Counted from the first letter of the stretch, positions 24,955-35,832 are shown. The stretch: DNA of 64,000 nucleotides from Coniella vitis (GCA_011317545.1 WUJK01000001.1:2833001-2897000); one strand, 5' to 3'. Numbers and translations are program-made. The notes: generated by a model from the letters alone, not told the origin.

Positions 24955-27900
24955 TCAAAAGTCCCACTGTTTCAACCATACTTGCATGTTCTTGTCCTGG
25001 ATTGGTCCTACGCTCGCCAATGCTGGAGATGCGGCAGCAGCACGGCGAACGTCCAGACTAACCGAGGGATGGTTGCTACCTGCTAGTCCTTCAAAAAAGT
25101 AAAGGAGCTTCGCTGCCGGGTTGACGCCCAGATCTTCTATCTTAGACGCACTCTCACGCAGAGTATCAACCCACTCCTCAACCGACACAGTCTTGAGTTT
25201 CTCACCAGAGGCATCGAGACTCCGCGTCACTGCCGGTACAAGCTTGGACCAGGTCGTCTGATGAGGGTTCACAAGATGGTACACACCAGCTCCACGGGTT
25301 GTGTCTGTTACTGGGAGGATTGCCAGTTCGGCAATGCTCTGCCCAAGCACATCTACTGGGACCCAGTCCACCAAATCCATGGTTCCGAGCGATTGTGGGA
25401 TCTTGCCCAAATAATTGGAGCTTGCGATTAGACTGGGCAACCATTCTTGTTTCGGCCAAATACCAGCTTCAGTTTGAGGACCAGCAATTTGACCCACGCG
25501 ACAGACGACGCTCGGTACGCCAGCTTCTCTCGCAGCGACATGGAGAATGCGTTCCGATACAAATTTACTTTGAGCATAGCCCATGCCCTGGGGCGCATTC
25601 CAGTCCTCGAAAATGGTCTCCGGGACTCGATCAGTCTCAGGACCAGGTGAAATTGTGCGATTCATCACAGCGCCAATGCTGGAGATGAAGAATAGTTGAG
25701 CACCAAATCTCGAATGCGAGGAGAAATCAATGAGCCGCCGGATTCCGTGTACCTGGCTCGCGAAGGAGTTGATGGACAAGTGGAAATCAACTCGCCAGGC
25801 GTTTTCGATGATGTTGGTAACTTTCTCAAGAATTTCTGTATACTTCACGAGGGGCAATCCGAAACGGGGCTTCGAGAAGTCACCATCAAGGCAAATGACT
25901 CTTTCTTTCGGTAATGTCTGCAGACCCTTGCCCGAGAACGATTTCCGCAGGCGCTGGAGACTGTCCGGGCCTCGGTTAAGACAGTAAATTCGACTGACTT
26001 GAGATTCTTTCAGCAACGCATCCAGGATATAGGCGCCAAGGGAGCCCGTGGATCCGATGAGTAGCACAACCAACTCCTCTGCCGATTTTGGCTCAGCTGG
26101 CCGCGCAGATACAGGCAAGTCGGCTGTGTGAAGATTATACAACCGTTGCATCTTTTGTTGATCGCTTTCAACAATCCTGTCCAGGTTGGTTTGTCCAACA
26201 AGACCGCTAACGAGATCGATGAGGGCGCCAATCGTGGGATTCGAATAAACAGCACGGATATCGACCGATTTCGCGCTGCCACGCCCCAGTAGAAGCTGAC
26301 TGATTTTCTTGGTAATGACCGTCACTTGAAGCGAGTCAACACCTAAGCTGAACAAGTCAGTGTCAGGGGTGATCTCATTGACATCAAGGTCGGTCGACGA
26401 CAATATGATCTGCTTGACCGCATCTTCGATGCTGCCTTGTGCTTCTTTACTGGGAATTTCTGAGCTGCTGCCATTATCATTTGCTTCATAAAGAGCGTCA
26501 AGTTCAGAGGCATAATCGTCTTCCCATTTCCTGCGCTGTACGGTGCCCTTGCCGGCCTTTGGCGCGGGTCTATCTGGCGCTGTGAAGATAATCATATTGC
26601 GGATGATACGGCCGTGCTTAGGGCTGTGCTTGTTGGCTTCTTCCACGGACGGCCAGATCCTATCTAACAAGGCTTCTTGTTCAGCTTCTGTGCTAGGGTA
26701 CTCTGTGGGTTCAATCAATAGACTCGACTGAAAACGTTTCCGGCCAGTGACGATGGCGGCGTTCACAGCCGAGTTTGCCTGGATAATTCCCTCCATGTCT
26801 AGAGGATTCAGCTTTTCCCCTGTGGCAAAAACGACGATATCGTCACTTCGCCCGCGATGCAGCCAGAGTCCCTCCTTAGTGGGATGCTTCGAATACAAGT
26901 CCTTTGTCGCCCACTCATCCAGCTCCGGGAAAGTGCCGAAAACGCCTTGGAAGGGCAACAAATCAGGATGCCTCACAATGAAATGCTCATACAATTCGTC
27001 CGATACCGGTCGAAAGTCGTGGCCTCCGGCTGGATGATAGTTGATGTACTCCCAATCCTCACCTCCCGCTGGTTGCTGAGGGAACAAGCCAGCCTCTGTC
27101 GATCCGACCGCGTTGATGATATTGGTCGTCTTCGAGATTAAATCACCAACCGCACGAGGCAAGGGTCCCCCTCCGAAAACCACACTCTGGAGCTTGCTGA
27201 GCTGCTCCAGGTGCTCAGGCACCCTGGCAAGCTCTACCAGAATTGTTGGCGCCGTGATGCAGACGTCCACTTTACCATGGACAAGCATCGAATGCACAGT
27301 GTCCGGAGCAGGTGGGAACGGGCCAAGGACGGTTACGCATCCTGCATAAATTGTCGTAGCGAGCGCAAGACCTAGGCCGGCCGCATGGAAAAATGGCATG
27401 GTTATATAGGCACGCGTGCCTTTGGGATAGTAGGGGAACATCGGCCTGCCTTGTGGTAGAGGCAGCTTCAGGGTATGTATTATGGGCGTCCACGTTGCTT
27501 GCCGGGTGACGACTGGCTTGGGAAATCCTGTGGACCCAGAGGTGTGCCTGAAAGAGAGTTCAGTCCATTTGCCCGAGGATTACTTTCTTGAGACAATCAT
27601 GCTAATGCTGGCTACATACAGAATGACAAGTGGGTCGTATTGCGCTTCTTCATATGTCTTGGTGTACGGATATTGCTCGTCTCGGCCGTCATACTGGTCG
27701 TCAAACCATTTGGACATGGGTGCAACGTCGACGACGCGCATAGGCCGCGCAGCCAGGATTTGCTTCACAATGGGCAAGGGAAAATTGGACGGTTCCAAGA
27801 AGACATGGCATTTTGTCTCATCAAAAAGCCTCAGGTGGGCTTCAAGCGAATTGCGTGGGGAGCTGAGAAAGAGCCTATGGCCCGTTTTGGTGCATGCAAA

Positions 27901-28167
27901 TATCAAGATTAAATACACAAGGTCCTGCGGGCCCATGTAAGTGATCGACTGTTGGTCTTGCGCCGGTCCGAGAGTCTCATGCAGAAACCAGGCGCAGCGG
28001 TCCACGGCCCGGGCGACGTCACGGGCGACGATGTCGACGAAGCCATCGGCTGGGTTGTTTGTTCGACCGACGGAGTATAGCACCTGCGTGGGCTTATTGA
28101 GAGCAAGGTCATCGAGAGCGGTGGCGAGCTGACGAGGCTCGTCTAATTCTGGGATTTTGATATTCAT
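24955..28167 (-). CDS. NRPS-like enzyme: adenylation-thiolation-reductase
   Basis: Two exons: 27620-28167 and 24955-27547, joined across a 72-nt intron with a GTATGT donor and TTTCAG acceptor. Splicing restores the AMP-binding core motif HTSGSTGFPKP at about residues 184-194. Product about 1,046 residues. Domain order: adenylation (about 1-550, with NAVGSTEAG and GRSDDIVVFATGEKLNP); carrier domain (about 555-630) with the phosphopantetheine serine in LFSLGVDSLQ at about 588; terminal NAD(P)H-dependent thioester reductase (about 675-1046) with GSTGSLG at about 681 and YAQSK at about 840. There is no condensation domain, so it should activate one carboxylic acid as AMP ester, load it on the carrier arm and release it by reduction to an aldehyde or alcohol. 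LYS2 aminoadipate reductase has a similar order but a longer N-terminal part. Substrate unknown. Divergently paired with an MFS transporter. Confidence 0.93.
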
Positions 28168-29615
28168 TGTCAAAAGGATCGGGACTGGTGTACCGCTCTC
28201 TTCAACTGGCAGATGAGGGTTTGACCACCGAACACAGCGTCAAAGATCGGAAGGTTACAATGGAGGGGTATTGTCCGATTTATACCCAAGTGTCCTTTCT
28301 CGCTTCTAAGTATAACCGAAGCGCGTGGCAACCCCGCTTCACAGCAGGGGCTTGCTGCAAGGTCTGTACAAGGTCTGGATTGCACAGCAAAATGGTATCA
28401 GCATCCAATGCGGGGGTCTTGAAGCTCTCATAATATCGATGGCGACGTGGCGGATCAGGCGGCCTCGGGACTTTGGTGACGGCGAATGCATTGGAGAGCC
28501 AGAAGGGTACTTGGTCGGGCTTTTGCACTTGTACTATGTAGAGGCCCGGTGTATGGATTTTAATAGTCTTGGAACCGGTTAGATCTCTGAAGTACCCAAT
28601 AAGTTAAACGTCGCGTTTCGTCCAATGAACCAAGCATATGTGTAGTAGCTCGGGAAGCCTTGAGGTCTCGGTGTATACTGCGCTTCAAAAATGCTTTTGC
28701 AGTAGTTAGAATAGCCCAGTCTACTAATTAACTGCGGTTTTATTTACCCGTTCCTAGACTGCGGGCTATATGACTGTATTATGTTTGGTCTGACTGTTTG
28801 GTCTGATTGTTTGGTCTGATCCTTTCTGATTATCTATGGCTAGCATCCTCAGCGGGGGTTCACACGAACACGTGCTCGGTGTATACGCAAGGCTAGACCA
28901 ATTGCTTTGTACAAAAGTTACAAACATCTGGTTCGAATCTACACAATGTCCATTGAATACCTCGGTACGGACTGTTGACAAAAGCCGAGATGCGAATTGT
29001 CTTGAAGCGCAAAGGACGTATGGGGACCAACAAGATGCGTAAGATGGTTCTCGCGCAGTTGCGGATGTCCCTCACCAAGTTTGCACCATTCAGATGTTCA
29101 TTATTCGAGACAAGGAATCAGAGAATACATCAGCATCCATGAAGTGATATCACACTGTGGTGGGTTAAGGCTCATGGGACTTATATCCCGAGGCTGCTTG
29201 ATGCCTACAGTAATATGAAGCCAACGACATGACATGGTGGTACAACCAATAGTTTTACACAGCGTAACACAATGCAACACAAATATACTATGTATATAAA
29301 TAGCCACATGAATACACAATTACTCTCCCAAGTTTTCTACGTACCTAGGTATTGATGATGACTACATAGTACTCCCTCGACCAGTTTCGCTGACTGACCA
29401 AGTTAGCATAGTAACCTTGGAACTCTGTAGCGTTCGACATCTGATAAGACCAATATTGTCGACGTCACCACGTTCCAGGTTATCATGCGCTTATGTATGC
29501 AAAGTATTGCACAATCAATGTCCAATACCCAGATTTTCTTTGCTTTCCAAAACCTTGGAACACTCATCATACAAAAAGAATGCACGGAATAAGTCCCGTA
29601 CAATAATGTCATAAG
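28168..29615. promoter_or_regulatory. shared divergent promoter of NRPS-like and MFS genes
   Basis: About 1.45 kb between divergent start codons. On the minus strand a TATAAATC word at 28277-28284 lies about 110 bp before the reductase ATG and is a plausible TATA box. On the plus strand a TATATAAATA word near 29292 lies about 320 bp before the MFS ATG, rather far for its start. A 13-bp tandem repeat is present at 28782-28820. Palindromic words occur near 29340-29370. No gene is supported inside. Confidence 0.55.
28782..28820. repeat. three tandem copies of TGTTTGGTCTGAY
   Basis: Three head-to-tail 13-bp copies at 28782-28794, 28795-28807 and 28808-28820. They are identical except for the last base, and a degenerate partial copy (CTTTCTGAT) follows. 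They lie about 615 bp from the reductase start and about 800 bp from the transporter start, in their shared promoter. A cluster of sites for one transcription factor is possible; this is inference. Confidence 0.8.
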
Positions 29616-31242
29616 ATGGCTCACCGCAATGATGAGCGCTCTCCCCTCTTACAAGATGACCGACACTCATCTGAGAGTGATGAGCGTCATGTGGTAAGAT
29701 CAAACCAAAGCATGGTGCATGGTGTATTCCACATTTGTAACACCTAAAACTGACAACCTTTCTTTCCGCTTAGGAGATCAGATTTTCCAAGAATGACCCT
29801 GATGACCCGCACGCGTGGACAAAGAAGCGGAAGCTCTTTAACGTGGCCATCATCGCCTCCATGGCCATCCTCAGCCCACTGGCCAGTTCCATGTTTACGC
29901 CGGGTATCAAGGAAATTGCCCAAGGGCTGAGCACCACGCCGCAGACTGTCATTGGCGCAACGACGAGCTACGTGGTGATGCTGGGCGTCGGGCCCCTTGT
30001 GCTCGCACCGCTGTCCGAGACCTTTGGGCGGAGGATGCTCTACGTATCTTGCTTCACCGTCTTCGCGCTGCTGCAGATACCGACGGCCTTTAGCCCCAAC
30101 ATCGAGACGATGATTATCCTGCGCATGTTCGCTGGCTTCTTTGGCAGCGTGGGCATTGCAAACGGAGGAGGCTCACTGAGTGACATGTTTAGCGCGGATG
30201 AGAGGGCCAGTGTCTTTGGCTGGTATCTGCTCGGGCCGCTCTTGGGACCTACTATTGGGCCCTTGCTGGGAGGCGTGATTGTGCAGAGGCTCGGCTGGAG
30301 ATGGATTTTCTTGTCTCTCACGATTCTGTGCGGCTTCAACGTCGGATCGGCTTTCCTCCTGCTCCAGGAGACGTACAGTCCCATCATCCTGCAGAACAGG
30401 AAACGGCAACGAGAGAAAGACAATGAGGCTTTGCCCGCCACCACATGCTATTGGTTTGAAGGAGAAGATGATAGGCCCATGGTTGTCAAGCTGCGGCATT
30501 CGTTTGCGCGCCCTCTGCGCATCCTGACGCAGCCGATTGTGCTCACCATGTCTGTCTACCAAGCGCTCATCTTTAGCACGACCTACAGTCTCTACACCAA
30601 CTTCGAGGACATTTATGGCAAGATTTATGGCTTCAATACCGAGCAGGTTGGGCTTGCCTATCTCGGCCCAGGCTTAGGCTTGCTCTTTGCTGTGCGGGTC
30701 ATTGTACCGCGCATCGACGATGTGTTCAAGAAGCTCAGAGACAAGAATGGTGGAATAGCAAAGCCCGAATTTCGCTTGCCACTTGCCAATATTGGTGCTG
30801 TACTGATTCCATTGTCGTTGTTTAGGCAAGTAAACGCCTTGGTACCCATTCATGTTGATACATGTACTCACTGGTCGCCTGCTAATTTTGATTTGCTTGC
30901 TCCAGCTTCGCTTGGCTGGTGCATTTCCGAGTCCACTGGATCGCCACCATCGTCGCAGCCTTCTTTTACGGCATCGGCCAAGTCGTCATCATCAACTGCA
31001 CCCAAAACTACTACATCGATGCGTTTGAGGCATACGCGGCAAGCGCTGTGGCAGCAGGCGCCGTCTTTCGCTCCGTGATTGGCGGCATAGCGCCCGTCAT
31101 TGCGCCGTCACTCTTCAAGGCTGCCGGGTATGGCTGGGGAATCTCCGTCTTTGGATTTCTCGCGCTGATGCTGGCCCCCGCGCCGCTTCTGTTCTATCGC
31201 TTTGGTGAGCGGATCCGACATCGTTTCACGGTTGATTTGTGA
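29616..31242 (+). CDS. major facilitator superfamily transporter
   Basis: Three exons: 29616-29693, 29774-30825 and 30906-31242; product about 488 residues. The start MAHRNDERSPLLQDD is the first ATG in frame and resembles the polar N-termini of fungal drug-type MFS proteins. The second intron (30826-30905) begins GC rather than GT: its donor AG/GCAAGT and CTCCAG acceptor with a GCTAAT branch site are the only combination that keeps the frame into SFAWLVHFRVHW. Hydrophobic helices fill the protein. The loop after the second helix carries APLSETFGRR, a version of MFS motif A, and GPLLGPTIGPLLGG resembles motif C of the DHA1 proton antiporter group. About 12 helices are expected at the plasma or vacuolar membrane. 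The substrate is unknown; the neighbouring A-T-R reductase suggests export of its product, unproven. Confidence 0.88.
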
Positions 31243-32042
31243 GTTCAGGATAGAATGGATGATAGACTTGGGATTGGGGTCGAGGAATTCCCTGGAGGCT
31301 GCTCAAGGCGGACATTAGAGTGAAACGCAAACCGTGCTCGGGATTTGATAATACGATGAAAAATATCATATGAAAAGCAGTTTCTGAAAATCAGGTAGCC
31401 GTCTTTGCGAGACAGGAAGCCAGAGCAGAATAGACAGGTTTGATCGTTGCTGTGGTACTATGGGAGTACCACGATGAACTTCTGTCCTTTCATGCATGAT
31501 GGCGTGACGGAAATCCACCTGCCACCCTGAGCAACTGCACACTGCTGAGCGTCGTGCCCAGAGTCAACGTGTCTTGGATATTCCATCTACTACTGGGTGG
31601 TGAGCCGATTATTTAAGTCCCAATCAGGGTTGCACTGTCATATTGTCAATTGTGTTCATTTGATGGTGGGACGCGTTTTGCTGGGGACAAGTACTAGGTA
31701 AGTACGATATCTTAGGCTGCCCCGGCTGCCCGGGTACTTGGGTCCAAGCCGTCCTTAGCGCATCATGCATATCTAGCTATCCTTGCTCAGTGATACAAAA
31801 CAGAGCAGGAGCAGTAGCGGAAAGCGCCAAGCAGGTCGGTCGCGTTCGCGTTGTTGCCCTACGACTTCACCTGGACAAGACGTTTTTCTTTATTCCCTCC
31901 CCTCCTTTCGTGAACCCACTGTCTTCTCTCTTCGTCCATTCTATCGCATCTCGTCGCATCGTGCACGTTTCGCCTCGTATTTTTGGCCGATTTCGCTTCT
32001 TCGCAATAACAGCGCGTAACTCGTACAACTCTTCCATTGCTC

Positions 32043-32085
<43 letters not shown>

Positions 32086-32220
32086 GTTCGACGGCCGATC
32101 CTCACGAGCGATTGTCCCTCCTCAACCTTGTAACGCCATAACATCTTGCCCTGCGCGACTGAAGATACGCGCAAACCGCGTCACCCAACATCTATTCCCT
32201 CTACACCCTCCGCCTTAGCA
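31243..32220. other. intergenic; AT-hook gene promoter
   Basis: About 980 bp: 3' flank of the transporter gene, then a pyrimidine-rich promoter and leader. It holds a GTACTAGGTAAGTAC word (about 31689-31703) and a 40-nt T run. No coding sequence supported. Confidence 0.6.
32045..32084. repeat. 40-nt poly(T) run
   Basis: Forty uninterrupted T on the plus strand, about 137 bp before the AT-hook gene start. It is the longest homopolymer in the window. Its true length may be misread. Confidence 0.9.
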
Positions 32221-32760
32221 ATGGCTTCCACCAAACCTGCCACCAAAGGCCGCAATCGCCCTAAAGGAAGCGACGCCGAGTCTTCCCCAGCGCTCGTCCC
32301 CTCCGACGCAGCTCCTGTCAAGCGCGGCCGTGGTCGTCCTCCCAAGGATCCCTCCGGTCTCCCTCAGCGCCTTCTGAACCCAAAGGTCTCAAAGCCTAGC
32401 GGTCCGGGGCGGGGGCGCGGTCGCCCTCCCAAGGACCCCAACGCGCCTCCCAAGACCGCTGTCAAGAAGGCGACCGCGGGCGCTGCCTCATCATCAGGTC
32501 GGCCCCGTGGCCGGCCTCCTGGATCTGGAAAAAAGCAGGGTGGTTCTACAAAGACGGCGGCGTTGGAGAGCGCCGTGGCAGAGGCTACAGGCTCTGCAAA
32601 GAAGGGCAGAGGCCGCCCCCCTAAGGCGCGTGCTTCTGAGAACGTAGAGAAGAACGTCCCGTTCCCTACGTCGGCTGCGATGGAGGACGATGATATGGAT
32701 GATGCCGAGGCCGACCTTGAGGGCGAAGACGATGACAAAGCGGAGGTCGATAGTGAGTGA
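32221..32760 (+). CDS. AT-hook chromatin protein, HMGA-like
   Basis: Single exon, 179 residues. It has four AT-hook motifs with the RGRP core: about residues 35-42 (KRGRGRPPK), 64-71 (RGRGRPPK), 93-100 (RPRGRPPG) and 129-135 (GRGRPPK). Between them are Lys/Ala/Ser/Pro linkers, and the tail from about 154 is strongly acidic (EDDDMDDAEADLEGEDDD). AT-hooks bind the minor groove of AT-rich DNA, and basic hooks plus an acidic tail is the plan of HMGA-type architectural proteins. There is no other domain. It is convergent with the aprataxin gene. DNA binding is strongly supported by the motifs; any specific role is inference. Confidence 0.88.
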   Translation: MASTKPATKGRNRPKGSDAESSPALVPSDAAPVKRGRGRPPKDPSGLPQRLLNPKVSKPSGPGRGRGRPPKDPNAPPKTAVKKATAGAASSSGRPRGRPPGSGKKQGGSTKTAALESAVAEATGSAKKGRGRPPKARASENVEKNVPFPTSAAMEDDDMDDAEADLEGEDDDKAEVDSE

Positions 32761-33361
32761 TTGTGAGTTATTGGGAAAAATTGATTGCCCTTGGCCCTGT
32801 TTTCCGTGTGGGTTGTATCATTTGCGCTGTGCGCTTGCTAATAAGAGCTCGCAGTTACAGCACGGCTTCATTATGACAGTGAGACACAGGAAAACAAGAC
32901 ATCGAGCAGTTTCTTAGGCGCTGTGGGTCGGACACTGGGATTCAGATTTGGACAACGCCATTCTGAGCAAGCTTGACCCGTGGTTTATTACCCGAGGCTA
33001 CAGGGAGAATTCCGTTCTTATGAACCATGTGAAATAAACGTGCGACGAAAGGACGCAATTCACGGTGCATGGCCATGTCACTATTCGACCAGATGAGCCA
33101 ATGCTTGGTCCCGCGGAGGGATCGGTGCATGCAAGCAGGTTATAATGCAAGCCGCAATTGATGTGTGGTGGAATTACTTGTGCATACTCGTGGAGGAAGA
33201 CTCCTTACACTGCATTCCTCTAGTACACTGTACGACTACTTGTCAGGATGAATACGATATTTGATGCAGCATGATGAAGGCACGCGTAAACGCATTACCG
33301 CTGTCTGTACACGCGTTTTTGGTGACCCTCTTGATGCATACTAGCAACCGAGTGGGCATCT
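32761..33361. other. convergent 3' spacer
   Basis: About 600 bp between the 3' ends of the AT-hook and aprataxin genes. No supported gene. Confidence 0.6.
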
Positions 33362-34465
33362 CTACTCCCGTTTCCACGCTTGAAACTCTATCTCCAAATG
33401 CTCCTTCAGTTTCTGAAACTGGTTCCCAAAATCCTTGCCACACCTCCAACATAGCATTGGCCGCTCTGGCCACTTTCCCTGATGCCTCCTCGGGTCCTCC
33501 TTCGCCAGTGGGAAATCATCCAGTGGCACTAAAAAGTCTGTCGTAAAGGAATTGTAGTGCTTACGCTTCTTCATCCTGTCGTTGTGCATATCGCGACTGA
33601 AGACATGGATGTGCAAATGATTCATGCTTGGCACAGCATGCACACCCACCTTGATCTCGCGCATCCAATCTCTACCGCGTGGCAGTACGACGGTCCCATC
33701 GCGCTCGTCGACAAGCGGCTCCTGTTCGCCGTTGAGCACTGCGTTGCGATCTGCTTCGGCAGCGCTGTGTTTTCCGAGGATACGCTGTAGTTCCTTCGCG
33801 GCAAGCTCTTTCAGCTTGGCGGCGTCTTGGCGGACTTGGGCGAGGAAGACTGGGTCGGCGAGGGCCTCGAAGGGGTGGAGGAGGTTGTGCGCTGGGGAGC
33901 GCGGCAGAAGAAGGCAGTGAACGGTGGCTTTGGGGAACATGTCATGGATAGCGACGGCAGTGGACGAGTGAAAAATCACGCAGCTTGAGGGGAAGGAGGA
34001 GGGGTCGGCAAGGTAGGCGCCTAGGCCGTTGCGAGCGGCGAAGGTGGATGAGCCCGGAGGTTTGGATTGTGGTTGCGCTTTGGGCTTGGGAGCCATGAGC
34101 TCTGAAACTGTAAGTTTAGATGGTCAGGCCATTTGTACATAATTCTTCATGGCAGCAAGTCTCATAGGTAGTTGTCTGCGCTATAAAACTGGGTTTGTTG
34201 AGTTCCCTTTTTGGGGGGGGGGGCCAAGTAACGGAGTGAAGTCGTACTCACATGCGTTGCGTGGCGCATACTGTTTTGCTACTTGGTGAATAGGCAATTC
34301 AGTGCCGTGGATCTCCTCTTCGGTAAGAGCCTCTTCGGACTGTAGCGGTAGCTTGCTGTTGCTCGTGTCGGGCTTTTTACTGTGTTTCTGCGCGGCTTCA
34401 TCATGAGTGTCCAGCGAGGCTGACGTCCTCTTGAGGCCGGCGGCGGATGAGAGGTTGGAGGTCAT
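33362..34465 (-). CDS. HNT3: aprataxin-type DNA-adenylate hydrolase
   Basis: Two exons: 34252-34465 and 33362-34107; product about 319 residues. The 144-nt intron has a GTGAGT donor. Of two nearby acceptors, CTTACAG is used, because TTTCAG four codons on would create a stop at the junction. The join gives RNAFSELMAPK. The HIT domain carries the catalytic histidine triad HLHIHVF at about 235-241. A C-terminal zinc finger of the form C-x2-C-x13-H-x3-E follows (CWRC at about 291-294, H308, E312), the arrangement that marks aprataxin rather than other HIT hydrolases. Aprataxin removes AMP from 5' ends left by aborted DNA ligation in the nucleus. The start at 34465 (MTSNLSSAAG) is preferred to a longer upstream frame because it lies next to ordinary leader sequence; that choice is less certain. 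Confidence 0.93.
34213..34223. repeat. 11-nt poly(G) run in the aprataxin intron
   Basis: Eleven G on the plus strand (C in the transcript) inside the intron 34108-34251, between donor and branch region. It enriches the intron in pyrimidine. Length is prone to error. Confidence 0.75.
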
Positions 34466-35238
34466 GATGCGTGGCTTAAATGCAAGGATGGGCTGATTTC
34501 GTACGTAAATTTGATTCAAGACAAGGCTGTCTCCTCGTAAGGCCGTTTTGAAAGCTGCGAAGCTGAAAATGGGAAATGGCATCTGGCTGCCATTGCAATG
34601 TCGTGCGGAATATCACAGTTAATGCTGCACACATTTAGGAGTAGTGATATGTACAGTTGTATATATGGTGCAGTACCTGCAGTTGGACCCCCTCCCCTAC
34701 CTACCCTGTACAATGTACTGCCAAGCACTAATATGACAGGGCGCTTAGCGCCTCGTTTAGACGCAAAGACGCGTTAAAGGGTACGTAACTGGTACATAGT
34801 ACAGTATCGGAGCACCTGCTCGCTGGCTTGACTTCACTTCGGAGCCAACAGAACCAGTCACTACGAATTCAGTAACGTGTCAAAATCGTACGCAAAATTT
34901 CAACACGCTTCCATTGTGGGCTGCAGAATTGACCATTATATCACTACACGGTTATCAGGTACCAGGAACCCATGCCTTGCCGCCTGGTAACGTCCTCGTC
35001 GACAACTCGCTTGCTCTACGCTCAAGCTGCCATGTATCGTTAAGACCGAGCCCAATACCATGACCTCTGACGTCTGCCCCCCATCGAATGCATGGTAGAA
35101 AGATCATACACCTAGTCATTGGCTACTAGAGCAGTCTCTACGTGTACACTGCTCATGCTCGATGCCAGCGAAGATCCACGATAGTGCATGGCTCGACTCG
35201 CTAGTAGGACTGCCAGGATTCGCCTCCGCGGACTTGTA
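34466..35238. other. intergenic; aprataxin promoter
   Basis: About 770 bp upstream of aprataxin and downstream of the secreted-protein gene. It contains a GGTACATAGTACAGTA word at about 34791-34806. No supported gene. Confidence 0.6.
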
Positions 35239-35832
35239 TTAGGCAGTGAGATCCCATACAGGCGTCTTGTTGACAATAGGAAGCAGTTTGCTGTTGCTCA
35301 ACTCCAGTGTGCTGCTCCTCTCGTCCAGGCCGTCGGCCTCGCTGCTTCTCGCCTGTATGGCCAGGGGCGACCCAGCAAAATCCCAGACTGGTGTCTTGTT
35401 GACGGTCGGAAGTAGCTTGCTGTTGCTCAGCTCCAATGTGCTGCTACGGTCTTTCAAATCCTGTAAGCCGCCATAGTAGGTTTTGTCCAAGGTGAATGGA
35501 ATTTTTGTGCGCTTGTCTTGGGCGAATCGAAACGCGTCGGTGTCACCGGTATTGACTGGAACGCCAATCTTGGGTTCGATGAAATCACTCGACTGGAAGT
35601 TTCGGGCCTCCATTTCGGAATGGAACAGTGGTGAACCCCCTGTGGTCTGCCGCTCGTCCCCTGGAATGGGGATATGGCTTCCGTCTTGCAAGCTCTCCGT
35701 TACAAGTCGCACCGCGTTCGCCTTGTGTGGCACAACCTGCTCGTGGAGGTTGCGGTCACCACCATTAATGAACGCCGGTGCTGCGGCCGTGAGCTGCAGC
35801 AAGGCAAGAGCCACAACAATTGATCCGCGCAT
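35239..35832 (-). CDS. small secreted protein with internal repeats
   Basis: Single exon, 197 residues, starting MRGSIVVALALLQLTAAAPA, a clear signal peptide likely cleaved around residues 17-20. The start was chosen at this ATG because the frame upstream has no further ATG-led hydrophobic start. The mature part has no cysteine. It carries two nearly identical 26-28-residue repeats, about 127-154 and 170-197, each containing RSSTLELSNSKLLP then VNKTPVWD, spaced 43 residues apart; the second ends the protein. A weaker related segment (KIPFTLDKTYY) lies at about 110-120. One KR pair occurs at 107-108, but no dibasic site directly precedes the repeats, so a Kex2-processed precursor is possible but not shown. 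Each repeat holds an NKT sequon followed by Pro. Function unknown; effector or peptide precursor is inference. Confidence 0.7.
   Translation of the reverse strand: MRGSIVVALALLQLTAAAPAFINGGDRNLHEQVVPHKANAVRLVTESLQDGSHIPIPGDERQTTGGSPLFHSEMEARNFQSSDFIEPKIGVPVNTGDTDAFRFAQDKRTKIPFTLDKTYYGGLQDLKDRSSTLELSNSKLLPTVNKTPVWDFAGSPLAIQARSSEADGLDERSSTLELSNSKLLPIVNKTPVWDLTA
35251..35455. repeat. two coding direct repeats, 129-bp spacing
   Basis: About 75 bp beginning at 35251 recurs at 35380 with roughly ten substitutions, in frame. It encodes the duplicated C-terminal segments of the secreted protein. DNA similarity beyond the amino acids suggests fairly recent duplication. Confidence 0.75.

Noticed and set aside
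29352..29399. Possible C/D box snoRNA (TGATGATGA ... CTGA) in the divergent promoter
   Set aside because: The spacing is too short, no terminal stem forms, and the surrounding words belong to the common palindromic spacer motif.
35239..35832. Classification of the repeat protein as a Kex2-processed peptide precursor
   Set aside because: Only one KR pair is present and it does not precede the repeats; kept as unknown secreted protein instead.
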